From Chara braunii (lineage: Eukaryota > Streptophyta > Charophyceae > Charales > Characeae): a stretch of DNA of 27,243 nt. Both the position numbers and the translations under genes were made by a program. Numbering within the stretch: the first letter of the stretch is position 1; each line of letters opens with the position of its first letter. Positions 17,216 to 26,999 of this stretch are shown piece by piece. Location: positions 437,486-464,728 of the forward strand of contig BFEA01000113.1 of the NCBI GenBank assembly GCA_003427395.1, given 5' to 3'. The notes under the pieces were generated by a model. It searched no databases. It worked only from the letters and a program-made list of their open reading frames with translations, and was not told the origin of the DNA.

Positions 17216-18713
17216 GCTTGAAGTTTAAGGAGTGGCTGACAATCGACCCCAGAATCCCCCCCTGAGGCCTGCAGAGGAGTTCCCAGACCTGTTCCCCCCC
17301 CGCCTGCAGTCCTTGAAAATAAGATTGTAAAGGATGACAGCTACGGGGGGGGGTGGTTGCAGATGGGGAAGAACAGAGAGGACTCCCCACGGAGTTGCCC
17401 AGCCGGATTGTAGCTCACACACTTCAAATGCTCCTCGACGTTTTTTTTTTAATTTTTTTATTTAATAATATGTATAATATATGTATAGATATAGATATAG
17501 ACATAGATATATAATGAAATGCTCCTCAACGAGTTTGTCCGGCATTGGGTATTCTTGGTTGGCTTTGTGCATCATGCAGTGTAGCTCAATCACTCCTCAA
17601 ATGCTTGTTAATGAGCTGCTCAGGCTTAAGACGTCGGTAGGTTTGAGGGGGGGGGGGAATAAGAAGACGTAGGTAGGTTTTGTAGACATTGGGTAGTCTT
17701 GGTTGGCTCTGAGTATTGTTTTTTTTTTTTTTTTNTTTTTTTTTTCTTTTTTTTTCCCTTGACTGATTCTCTCTCTCTCTCTTTTTTTTTTTTAAGAATC
17801 AGCCCAAATGGTTGCTAGAGGTGCTGGTGACTGCAGACACCGCTAACACTTTCGATTCTCTTTTTGGCTGAGGATAATGATGATGTTATTGCTGAAATAG
17901 GTACTGATGGTGATGCTAGGGAAGCCAATGACTCTAGGCTATTTTCTGTATTGTATGTTCAGTACGCTCTGCATTTCTCGGGGAGTTTCTTTTTCTTCCT
18001 TTCGTAAACCTGGTATGGGGTAAGGAAGAGTTGGACCCCACAAGACCGTGGAAAGGGAAAACTTTGCCGCAAAACTGTTTCCAGGACTCCACAGCCTGCA
18101 GCAGATGTCCATGGCAAGGTGAAATTTCTCCAGCAAACCCCACAGACCGAAGATTGAGGCTTGGAAAAACATAGTTTTGTGTTTTCACATAGTCCGCAGC
18201 CTGGAAAAGTCTCACGGGAGGATTCCTCGCCACAATTTTGTGCCAACTCCAGAGGGTAGGGGGGAGGGCGTGTCGTTCCTGGAAAAGTCTCGGAAAAGTC
18301 TCACAGGAGGCAGCAGCCAATAGCGACCAAGAGTGCCACAAAAAAAAAGGACAAACAAAGAAAACAAAAACAAAACAAATGACTGCCGACGTCAGACAAC
18401 AATTGGCTCAACTGGTTTCCAAAAGGTTCCCCAAGCGCATTTGGTCCTCCGCGGTGAGGTCCCCGCAAAACTGCTTTCCATCTTTCCAAAATTATTTGCC
18501 CTTCTTTTTGGCCGAACGGTTTTTCCATCCTTTTTCCTGTGGGGTCCACCCATAAGAGGATATGGCCTGCCTGTTTTGGGCCAGTAGACGGAACTTCAAG
18601 GAGGTCCCGCTGTTGCCCACCAGTGGCTTGATCTGATCTCTGGATCGGATTAAGAAGGGAGAGGACAGGAATGGCAGGGGAAGTTATGCTCAAAATGTCT
18701 CATGCCCATACCG
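17213..18713. other. Non-genic, homopolymer-interrupted sequence
   Basis: T-rich runs lie at 17719-17757 (with an undetermined base at 17735) and 17782-17793, a (CT)n stretch at 17769-17781 and a (TA/GATA)-like stretch at 17470-17512. At 17934-18693 several minus-strand frames of 77-135 codons are open. Their only structure is short internal duplication: 'ggaaaagtctcac' at 18209, 18281 and 18292, and 'cgcaaaactg(c/t)ttcca' at 18069 and 18466. No domain is recognised. Confidence 0.45.

Positions 18714-18742
<29 letters not shown>
18714..18742. repeat. Poly(T) run
   Basis: 29 consecutive T on the + strand, 84 bases before the second copy of the short repeat family. No attached retrocopy body is recognised. 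Confidence 0.8.
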
Positions 18743-18744
<2 letters not shown>

Positions 18745-18825
18745 AAGAATAGCCCTTATGTAAGCCCTCTATCCCAGCGCTGGTAAAAGAACTGTCGGGA
18801 TTGAGGGTCTCTCTGACGGGCTGCT

Positions 18826-18864
18826 CCATCTATCAGTGGGGAGCGGCACCTGCTGGAAACCAGG
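18826..18864 (+). repeat. Short repeat family, uninterrupted copy 2
   Basis: Contains 'ccatctatcagtggggagc' and 'ggcacctgctggaaaccagg'. It lies 120 bp before copy 3 in the same orientation. Confidence 0.7.
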
Positions 18865-18945
18865 ATCTGTACCTCATACCAGTAAGTGAAAGCCTTGGCT
18901 GTTTACTAGAGAGGGTGATACGAGCATCCCCCGCTAGTAGTTGCC

Positions 18946-18994
18946 ACCATCTATTGGTAGGGAGCTACACCTGCTGGAAACCGGGTCCAGCATC
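18946..18994 (+). repeat. Short repeat family, uninterrupted copy 3
   Basis: Contains 'ccatctattggtagggagc' and 'acacctgctggaaaccggg' followed by 'tccagcatcc'. This is the best uninterrupted template for the copy split by the U6-U2 insertion, because it retains the 'gggtcc' 3' part. Confidence 0.7.
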
Positions 18995-19380
18995 CAAAAA
19001 GTACCTACTGCTCAGAGAAATCAGGCTGACAGCATTGACTACCCCAGTCATAAGAAAAGGGGGCATAACTGAGTAGTAGAAGGGTAAAGAAAAGAGATTC
19101 ATAAGAAACAGATATGTGAAAGGATGTGTATGTTAGCGGAGTCCTCCCCAGGGGGCACCAGGGAGGAGTTCCATAGGATTGTGTACAAGTCAAGATACAT
19201 GTATATGTATTCAGATGCATGTGAGTGTAAGGGAGACTAGTTAGGTATTTTATCATTCAGGATAGAATCTCTGCCAGGGAAAGGGCATTAGGCTGGAACG
19301 GGTCTGGAAAGTCTGAGGGAGGCGTAGTGGAAATGAGGGTTCTATATTTGTCCAGTCTTTGAAAATTAAACGGTAGTCTC

Positions 19381-21227
19381 TTATATCTTCCTAATCCCGC
19401 TGTCCCTCTCCCCTATCCCCACTCCATTCCACTTTGCAATCCATCCTTCTCTCTCTCCTCCTACCCAGTCTGTGCAGAATGTTGTAATCTGCCTCCTAAC
19501 ATCTCCGATTTGTCTAAAGAGGTCTAACTGTGTAAAGAGGTCTGTGCTTTTGTGTCCAACCATCTTTGTGTGAGTTCAAAGTGCACCTGCTGCTGGATCC
19601 GCTTCCACTCTCACCTTCTCCATGGACAGGGTGCATCTCTGCCACCAAAGTGCCCATATCACCGCTCTCCTTCCAAGTCTGTACATATTCTCTACGAAGG
19701 TCGTGGCTGCTCCTGCCAGCGGCCAGTGGCCAGCCAATATGGATTGCCAGGACCAGGGCCAGGGGATTGTTGGTTCCATTTTCCTCCATATGCGATCCCA
19801 CCATCGCCAAATGAATTTGGCGATCGGGCATTGCATAAAAATATGTTCCATGTTCTCCGCCTTCTTATGGAAGGGAAACAGACTCTGTCACCGTTGGCAC
19901 CACGGAAGTAGCAGTCCTCTTTGTTCTAGATTAGTGCGGTCCACCAACCAATCATTGGTTGACAAACATCCATGGGCAATCTGCCACTGCAGGGAGGTGA
20001 TCTTCATAGGTTTAGATTTTTGTTCCTTGAACCATTGGATCTGTGAGAGGAGGGAGCGGTCCACGTTTAGGTGCCTAGCCCATCGGTTGTTAACTGTGTC
20101 CCTCAACCGCCTATTAGGTCTGAGCATTTTGTAGGCTGATTTGACCGACAGCTGGTGCAGGCTGATGTAATCAGTGTTGGCGCCTCCCCTCCTCTGGGGG
20201 GTTTTCCATGTCCATTCCGCGGGATCCTGAGCCAGGTCTTGGATTGGTTTGAATGGCTGGAAGACCACCCTCTGTCCCTTCTCTTCTATAACTCTCACTC
20301 TATACGTCGATGATTTCTCTTTCCATTCGAAGGGGTCTCTATTTCCTTGGAGGGTGCATGTTCTGGTGATATTGTAGTGTTCGACCAAGACTGTTTTAGA
20401 TGAGACCATATATACCTGGCGCACCCTCAGCGGGGCCTCCGTGCTTGCCACCCAATCTCCTGCTCTCAGAGTGGGGCTTTGTTTAAGGATTTGGTACCAC
20501 GCGAGTGGGATGGCTTCAATTAAGTGATTCAAAAGTTCTGCTACATGATGACTGTACCATAGATTTTCTCGCAATTGGTCTCCTGTTTTCCAGTCCCGTT
20601 TGTCATTATCCCAGAGATCCCCCACCCTGAGCACACCTCGTCTAACCCAACTCTTCCAGGGTAGGGATGAGCTTGTCATGACGCAGCCCAGGGAGCTTGC
20701 ACGGAATCGTAAAAAAACGGTCCTCCAGCCATGTCATCGGGTGGATCGTTTGGGGAGTTTCTGGGGTCAGCCGTGCCAGATGTTCCAGAGCTAAAACGCA
20801 CCACGGACACTGGGGGCAGTGGGGGGTGAAAATAAGTTTTTAAATCCGTTTTAATCGTAATGCTTGCACTTGCGTGGCTGGGTCAATTATCCCCAGGCCT
20901 CCCTTTGCCTTGGATAATTGAATCCCCCGTCACTCGGCTTATCACGTTGCTATGCTCGGCCTCCCCCCTCCACAGGAAAGCTGCTGCCTTTTTTCTCAGT
21001 CTCCTCAGGGCTACTTTGCTCACTGGCCATAATAACGATTTATACCACAGTGTTGTGAAGATTACATTGTTGATTACTAGAGCGCGACCAAAAAAGGATG
21101 TATGCTTGTTTCTCCAGTTGTTCAGTTTTTGTTGAGCCTGGACACTGATCCACTTATCATTTGTTGGTGGGCGTCCTTTTGTGGTCATGGTTACCCCTAG
21201 AATTCTTACTAGGGTCTCTAACGACAT
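19381..21227 (-). mobile_element. LINE B: ORF2 C-terminal half (thumb to zinc-binding end), decayed
   Basis: The minus strand begins in the RT thumb ('RILGVTMTTKGRP', 'KLNNWRNKHTSFFGRALVINN', 'FLWRGEAEHSN'). A one-base frame change near 20910 reveals 'GGLGIIDP'. A 263-codon open frame (20679-19888) carries the linker ('NLWYSHHVAELL', 'LAWYQILKQSP', 'DYISLHQLSVKSAYKML') and the start of the zinc-binding region PF13966-type ('SLQWQIAHGCLSTNDWL', 'LPWCQR'). A TGA at 19888 stands where the second Cys of the CxxC pair should be. The same frame resumes with 'AENMEHIFMQCP' and 'WRWW'. A further in-frame TGA is at 19576 and the frame ends at 19381. It is 5'-truncated, as LINE copies usually are. No poly(A) is seen at the end. 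Confidence 0.88.
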
Positions 21228-21981
21228 CCATGTGATGCGTGGTGTCTCTCATGTCTTCTCATGCCCTCAGTCTTGGCAGACCTCCAAACTTCCTACAGAA
21301 GGGACGGTGAGCCCGTTTCAGAGCACGTGATGCTCCCCACGAATAGATTGGAGTCTTTTGTTTAAAAAAAAAAAATGATACATCATATAGTTCAGTGCTT
21401 CAAAAAAAAAGAAAAAAAAGAAAAAAAAAAAAGAAAAAAAAAGAGGGGGGTTGCCCCACGCCTCCCACGAAGACTTCATCTTAGCAGGAGGCCTGGGGTA
21501 AGGTCCCATTAGTGACAAGGATTGGATGTACCACCTGAATCTAAACATGTTTTGTGGAGACGTTCACAAAAATCACAATTGATCTGCATTTCTGCATCTC
21601 TGCTCAATCCCATCTGGATGCAGGCACTCAATCCAATCATCTTTGCAAGTGTGACCTTGCTACTAGGGCCAGGTTCCATTTGCAGGGATAAACCACCAGT
21701 ACTTCCTAAAGTTGCGCCCGTTAACAAACCACAATTTTAGGAAATACAGGCAACTATATGAGAGTCCAAATTCATCCGACTAGAAATATTTCTACTCTAT
21801 TTTTTTTTTTCCCCAGGCAATAGCTGGGTCAAGTACTGGATATTGCCAAAGTCCCGTTATCCCTGCAAGTGGGAAAAAACAGTCATTACCACAGGTACAA
21901 GGAGCACACCTATGGCAGCATCGAGAGTCATGCTGTTGCCGAGTTGAGGAATGCTATAACTGATGACTACTTTCTTCACCA
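21228..21981. other. Non-genic sequence with A-rich tract
   Basis: Contains an A-run with G interruptions (about 21362-21376 and 21402-21442). A solitary end of the 189-bp TIR element family, in inverted orientation ('ataaaccaccagtacttcc'), lies at 21688-21706. No gene is seen. Confidence 0.5.
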
Positions 21982-22062
21982 GAATAGAACACTCAACCAT
22001 TATTGTTGCATCTGGACTGAATGTTGCCCCATATATGGCTATAATGATCGACCGTTCTATTT
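21982..22062. mobile_element. Hairpin element, degenerate (same family as 13754 and 22273)
   Basis: Arms 'gaatagaacactcaaccattat' type and its imperfect complement ending at about 22062 enclose 'gttgcatctggactgaatg'. This centre matches 'gttgtatttagactgaaag' of the 22273 element and 'gctgcatctggctggaaat' of the 13754 element. The outer 'cttcccc' ends are not visible here. Confidence 0.5.
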
Positions 22063-22272
22063 GGATTTTGGTGAAGATCTTAGCCTTGGCTATGCTCAAG
22101 GTTAGGAGCTCTTGGACCATCACCCAAGACTTAGCAGAAGTTGAAGTTATTTTGATCTGTTGTGTCCGGTAGAAAGCCTCATTTGCTTATATTTTCTTTG
22201 ACTATCGTGACGCTCATTTGCTTATATTTTCTCTGGCTCTCGTGACAGATGGAGAACTTCCCATATGCTCAA

Positions 22273-22383
22273 CTAGCTTCTTCCCCCGAGTACAATGTAC
22301 GGTCATTATAGTTGTATTTAGACTGAAAGATGCCCCAAATAAAGTTATACTTACCATACGTTGTATTCGGGGGAAGAAGGTAG
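22273..22383. mobile_element. Hairpin element, 111 bp (family 'CTACC-TCTTCCCC', copy 2)
   Basis: Arms of about 31 bp: left 'ctagcttcttcccccgag' then 'tacaatgtacggt', right its complement with five or so mismatches, ending 'gggggaagaaggtag'. The ends match those of the 13754 hairpin (ctacc-tcttcccc). The centre is shared with the 21982 element. It is non-coding. Confidence 0.7.
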
Positions 22384-22902
22384 TGAGAGAGGATGAGCTT
22401 GTACCCTAGACTCTTAGCTGGAATCAGGTCCCACCTACAAAGTGATGGTGTAGTTGGCGACTGAGTGCGATGCCTCTTTCACGGCCCGATCGGAGCGGGC
22501 CCGACTTTTTTGTTACTTTACGACTTTTTCATAAAAGCGAGTGTGGGATCAGGGTCTAAGGGTCTGATCTAACTACTTCTACGAACCGTAGTCTACTGCG
22601 TTTCATGGGATCCGACTACTTTCCGAGTTTGCTGGTATTTCCGTCGAGTTCAGGAGGTAGTAAAAACAAATGTGTACGTGGCAGGTTTTCCGCGACCCGC
22701 GACAAAAAAAAACTTCCCAAAATCAGAAGAAGTCAGCACCGTCCCAGCATCTAAAAAGAAGGATTTTTTTTCCCCACTTTTTTGGTGTCCGGTGGTCCGC
22801 CTTCTGTATGTCTGTGGTCGTGAATAGTGTGTGACACGCAGTACCAATAGGACGAGACGTTGGGATTCGACCGTGCCTATCTGAATGGGAGAAAGCTGGC
22901 TT
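22384..22902. other. Non-genic sequence
   Basis: No gene, RNA or repeat boundary is recognised. A short inverted pair 'gcccgatcggagcgggc' at about 22482-22498 could form a hairpin. Confidence 0.45.
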
Positions 22903-23514
22903 TCAAAAATAGTGGTCCCATAGGCCGTGAATAATGTGTAAACCCACAGGTCCTCCCTCTCGCCCCAAAAACGCCCATTGGCCTCTGCATCCCGCCTGCT
23001 CTATCGGTTTCTCATACGTATCGTTGTGGATTCCTTTCTGATGCACCATTGTTGCACGTGCAACGACTGTCACCGAAGGATGAACCTCTCCGCCTTCCGC
23101 CATCAATTCTCGGCACGACGCGCCCCATCCGCCATCAATACTCGGCACGACGCGCCCCACCTTGCATGCGGCTTGGAAGACGCTTTGCAGCACCCCCATA
23201 TCCACGCCCTCAACCTCCCATGTACCCTTGTGCCCTTTTGACATCAATACAGTGCCCGCTGGTACAGACAACCAAACAAGCGTGAATCCTCTCTCGCCAT
23301 CTCTTTTCCATTGTTGAGCACGAGTGTGTTTCTCTTTACCCGCCATTGACTGTTCCACCTCGTGCTTCGAGCTGAAGCCATCGCAGGGGTTGCAAGTCTT
23401 CCACGTGTGACTCACGACCGTATACAGGTATGGAGCAACAATGTTTCTCTGCTGTTCGCCGCTCGCCATTACCGTCCTGGTCCGTCCATACCAGTGCACG
23501 AGACACGTATGCAA
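22903..23514 (-). CDS. Uncertain ORF, 203 codons, no recognised family
   Basis: The longest uninterrupted frame in this part of the window, with mixed residue composition (Trp, Cys, Gly and Val all represented) and no obvious low complexity, which is why I list it. I recognise no domain. It includes a 32-bp tandem duplication (23097-23160), which is not a multiple of three, so the two copies are read in different frames. That argues against long-standing coding constraint. Some overlapping + frames are open as well. It could be chance, or part of an unrecognised transposon. Treat as hypothetical. Confidence 0.2.
   Translation of the reverse strand: MHTCLVHWYGRTRTVMASGEQQRNIVAPYLYTVVSHTWKTCNPCDGFSSKHEVEQSMAGKEKHTRAQQWKRDGERGFTLVWLSVPAGTVLMSKGHKGTWEVEGVDMGVLQSVFQAACKVGRVVPSIDGGWGASCRELMAEGGEVHPSVTVVARATMVHQKGIHNDTYEKPIEQAGCRGQWAFLGREGGPVGLHIIHGLWDHYF
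23097..23160. repeat. 32-bp tandem duplication
   Basis: Two copies of a unit beginning 'ccgccatcaat' and ending 'cgacgcgcccca', differing at two positions. Short and recent-looking. Confidence 0.85.
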
Positions 23515-23688
23515 TACGCCCCGCCTTCAACCGGATCTGTGTACGGCATGTCGCCACGTGTAGGTGGGTCGGATGACCCTTGTTTTCCCCTGCCAATCCC
23601 AGGAGGACTGCCACTATTGCCTACCTTCAAGAACTTTCACATTTCCATCTACGGCTCCACCACACAACAATCATCTTTCAACTCTTTA

Positions 23689-24066
23689 CTAGGCGAAGGT
23701 AACAAAGTACCTCCTTCGCACGCTATGGATAACCCTCCACTCCCAAGGCAATTCCAACCCTGTTAGACCCCTCCAAACACATTCCCATTGTCTCCAAATT
23801 AAGACCGAGCTTGGACATTGCATAAAAATATGCTCAATTGTCTTTCTAATCTTTCTACTGGGAAAACGTGAAAGACATGATTTGCACCATGGATAGGCTA
23901 GTCTGATTTTTTCTAAAGAAGAATGATCAGTGAGCCAATCATTGGTCGGTCGACAACGATGTACAATCTGTCCTTTCAACGAAAGAAACTTTGCTGGTCT
24001 TTGTTTTACACCTTTAAAAATTTTAACATTCTCTGATGTTGCGGCTGCTAGATCAAATTTGAACAG
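23689..24066 (-). mobile_element. LINE D: zinc-binding C-terminal fragment of ORF2
   Basis: Minus-strand translation reads 'LFKFDLAAATSENVK', 'AKFLSLKGQIVHRC', 'TNDWLTDHSSLEK', 'YPWCKSC', 'RKTIEHIFMQCP' and 'WRQWECVW'. This matches the end of LINE B segment by segment and has both Cys of the CxxC pair, the EHIF..C block and the following Trp. It is the best-preserved zf-RVT domain in the window, open for at least 96 codons. Only this tail is present, so the copy is heavily 5'-truncated or deleted. Confidence 0.82.
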
Positions 24067-24233
24067 AGTCTGCGTTGTGCATAGCTTCCGCCCTGGTACC
24101 CCACAGGGGACCGACCGACAGGGCCCGACATGCTCCCCGTGCGACGCGTCAGGAAGTTAAACTCGTCATCTAACGAAGCAAACATAATCATTTAATGGTT
24201 AATCAAGCGACATCCGCAAGAGAATGCAGAAGA

Positions 24234-24307
24234 GAGGAGGAGGAAGAAAAAGAAGAAGAAGAAGAAGAAGTAAAAGAAGAAGAAGAAAAAGAAGAAGAAG
24301 AAGACGC
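24234..24307. repeat. (GAA)n polypurine microsatellite
   Basis: A purine tract of GAA/AAG triplets with short A-runs and one T, reading as poly-Lys/Arg or poly-Leu in open frames. No gene is implied. Confidence 0.9.
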
Positions 24308-24800
24308 CAAACAGTAAGAAAGATCACACGTCCCAAGTTTTCCCAAAACGTGACCGAGTTGGCCGTCAGAATTTCAACGCAAAGCACCGCCAAATACATC
24401 GAAGAATAGTCATGAGGCTCATGGCGCAGCGACCCTACGCTGCGTTTCATCCGGCCGCCACACCGGAATCATTAGGGGTCTTCGTGTTGGACCGTCTACA
24501 TGCCACGTGGCGAGTGGTGAGGCGTTCGTTGAGAGGCGTGTGTCCGGTGAGGAGAAGTGTTACTAGGAGCGTGAGTAACAGTGAGTGACATGGGGTGGGC
24601 TTATCGAGGCGAGGTGGAGTCAAAAGGAAGATGAAATGCAAAGGCAAACATGAAGAGGGGCAGCAAGGCATCCCTCCTGCCCTGCAGCCCTGGGTCGAGC
24701 AATAAATAATAATGGTGGATAAAATTATTGCGATATGATGCAGACTCTTTATAAAATCAGTCGGCGGATGCTAGACATCAAGCCAGCGAACGTGGAAATC
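24308..24800. other. Non-genic sequence
   Basis: Short frames only. Nothing recognised. Confidence 0.45.
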
Positions 24801-24805
24801 CCCCA

Positions 24806-25326
24806 TTGGAGCTCTTGCTAGAGAGTGAAGAGTTCCTTGACAAATGGGAGGCGGACATGATAGCAAATTGCCCTTCACAAATTTCACATCAACAAGACTG
24901 CCTCCAAGACGTGCAAATGTCATTAGATATGCAATTGTGTTTTTCCATCTTCGAGAAGCTGCATACAACTATTTCGCAGTGTCGTGCAATTGTGGACGAC
25001 GATGCTGGTGTTGTCGCCCAATCCTTCTCTCATGAAACCGTTGGTGGGGTTGCGTCTAACCTGAAGGATGACCCTGAAGACAACAAGAGAAGGCGACTAC
25101 CAAATTACTCCATCCTGTGAGAGAGTTGATTGGAGAAGCAGCCATCGAGGATCCCATTGGAGTGATGGCAACCAACGTGCAGGGGGGCAATCGATCTAAA
25201 AATCACAAGCAAAGTTTGATGACGGCTAACCTGCAGGGGGGAAATCAATCCGAAGATGACAACGACAGTTTGATGAACACCATGACCATCAAGGGTGAGG
25301 ATACACAACGTGTTTGTAAAAAATGA
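24806..25326 (+). CDS. Uncertain coding remnant with short amino-acid repeats
   Basis: A 104-codon + frame starts with ATG at 24806 (acidic, Gln/Asp/Glu-rich start) and ends at 25120. A second frame (25117-25326) continues the same character. Across both is a repeated peptide pattern of about 18 residues: 'ASNLKDDPEDNK', 'ATNVQGGNRSKNHKQSLM' and 'TANLQGGNQSEDDNDSLM'. At DNA level the last two units match over about 54 bp, and a period divisible by three fits coding descent. The frame break at 25120 means a frameshift, an intron or a chance arrangement. I recognise no family. Confidence 0.3.
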
Positions 25327-25329
25327 CAA

Positions 25330-26410
25330 ATTCAGGAAAAACGACGATCGGTATGTTGCACCTTCGTGCACAACCACTACATCAAATGAGAGAAAACAAG
25401 CATAACACCACAGTGACTCTGCAACATTATCATGCGAGCGCTGTAAAATAGGAGGAGGCAACGTGCTATCTGCTCCCATCAACATGGATGATGGTCGCTG
25501 GAAATACTAATGACATAATGGGGGTTGTGCAAATACACCGACACAAGGCAAGAGATGCGGTGCAGCCTGTCAATAGCAACAGTAAGGATAGTGAGCGGGG
25601 TTGTCTCTCCCCGTTCTGGATTTCATAGGCGGGGGAGATTGGTGGTGCCCCCATCGGATGTTGGGGAAGGTGAACTCAATGGTGGGTCTTGGGCAGGGAA
25701 AAAAACATGAAAGATCTCATGGGAGGAACGATGGGGGAGCAAAAGACCAAGACAGACAGAAAGAAGGCGGCTAGGAGAGTGACATCGGATAGTCGCCACG
25801 TCAGCTTTTATAAAAGTTTTGTATCTACTTGCTGCCTCTGGATGATAATCAGTCAAATAAGAAAAACGACATATATTTTCTTTCACTAGTGCTTAAGTAA
25901 TGATTGACATACAATGTCATACACCACATGGCGTGTTCCCCACAACACGTTGTGCCCGCCTATACTGTCGAAAACTTTTGGTAGTCGTTTGAGATGGGCA
26001 GGTGTGACTTTCAAAACCAGATACAATAATTTTTGACCTGATGCTAAAAAAATATTTAAAACTTTTGATAATATTTTAAGACAATCGAGCATCGCTTTGC
26101 AAATTAGATACCGTAATTGAGACCTGATAAGGGGAAGAGATAGAACCGCAAGTGACTGCTTGGTTTTCAAAGGCTGCTCCGCTCCATAAGTTGGACGGTC
26201 CGATCGCATGTTTTTCTTGGGGTTTATGAACGGAGGATGAGACCCAAAAGTTGGATACTCAACAGATATCAACACATTCCGAGTGTGTGTGTCCATTTGT
26301 ATATTTATTTTTTAGGGGGACACGGACAAAGGTTAGTCACACCATATTGTTACATACTTCAATGAGTATGGGCAGAACCAAAGATCAACCAATATAGGAT
26401 GAGCATTTAT
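25330..26410. other. Non-genic sequence
   Basis: A minus-strand frame of 136 codons (26296-25886) and one of 126 codons (25485-25105) are open, but neither shows motifs I recognise. No RNA gene is seen. Confidence 0.4.
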
Positions 26411-26430
26411 GCAGCGGAAGTCTGATAACA

Positions 26431-26472
26431 AACTGACTCACATAGACTGACTCACATAGACTGACCTACATG
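26431..26472 (+). repeat. 14-bp tandem repeat, three units
   Basis: 'actgactcacatag' occurs twice in succession, followed by a diverged third unit 'actgacctacatgg'. Confidence 0.8.
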
Positions 26473-26855
26473 GCATCACTCCACACACGTACAATCATGA
26501 GATGGTGGGGTCTGGGTCATGCATAGACGATACCCAGATCCCGTACACACATACACAGATGAAAGGTGGGAGGAGAAACGAAGGAGGTAGGAGGTAGATC
26601 ACACCGATAGGTCACGAGATAGAGTCCGGTAGGTCTCCAGAATGGTAGTCCAGAATGTCATATAACAAGATCAAAGCGTCGAGGACCAAAGGTCACCAAT
26701 GTCGGAGATAACCGAGTCCAGATGTAACCGGTGTCCAACTGTGATGCAGCCGAGTATCAACCTCAACAATCTCCAAGTCTCCAATCAGGTAAGTACCACA
26801 GTCTCGTATCACCGAAATCCAACCCTGATCTCTATCCAATTGGATAGTCTCCAAT
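26473..26855. other. Non-genic sequence
   Basis: CA- and GA-rich stretches and short frames only; nothing recognised. Confidence 0.4.
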
Positions 26856-26860
26856 CTGAA

Positions 26861-26931
26861 GCCGAAGAAGAAGAAGAAGAAGAAGAAGAAGAAGAAGGAG
26901 AAGAGGAGAGAGAGAGAGAGAGAGAGAGAGG
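26861..26931. repeat. Compound (GAA)n-(GA)n microsatellite
   Basis: About 12 GAA triplets, a short GGA-containing link, then about 11 GA dinucleotides. Confidence 0.92.
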
Positions 26932-26999
26932 ACTGGCGAGGGAGAGGAGGAGAGACCCTCCAAGCTCCCGGTACCTCAGGCGGCAATGGCCACCGTGCT

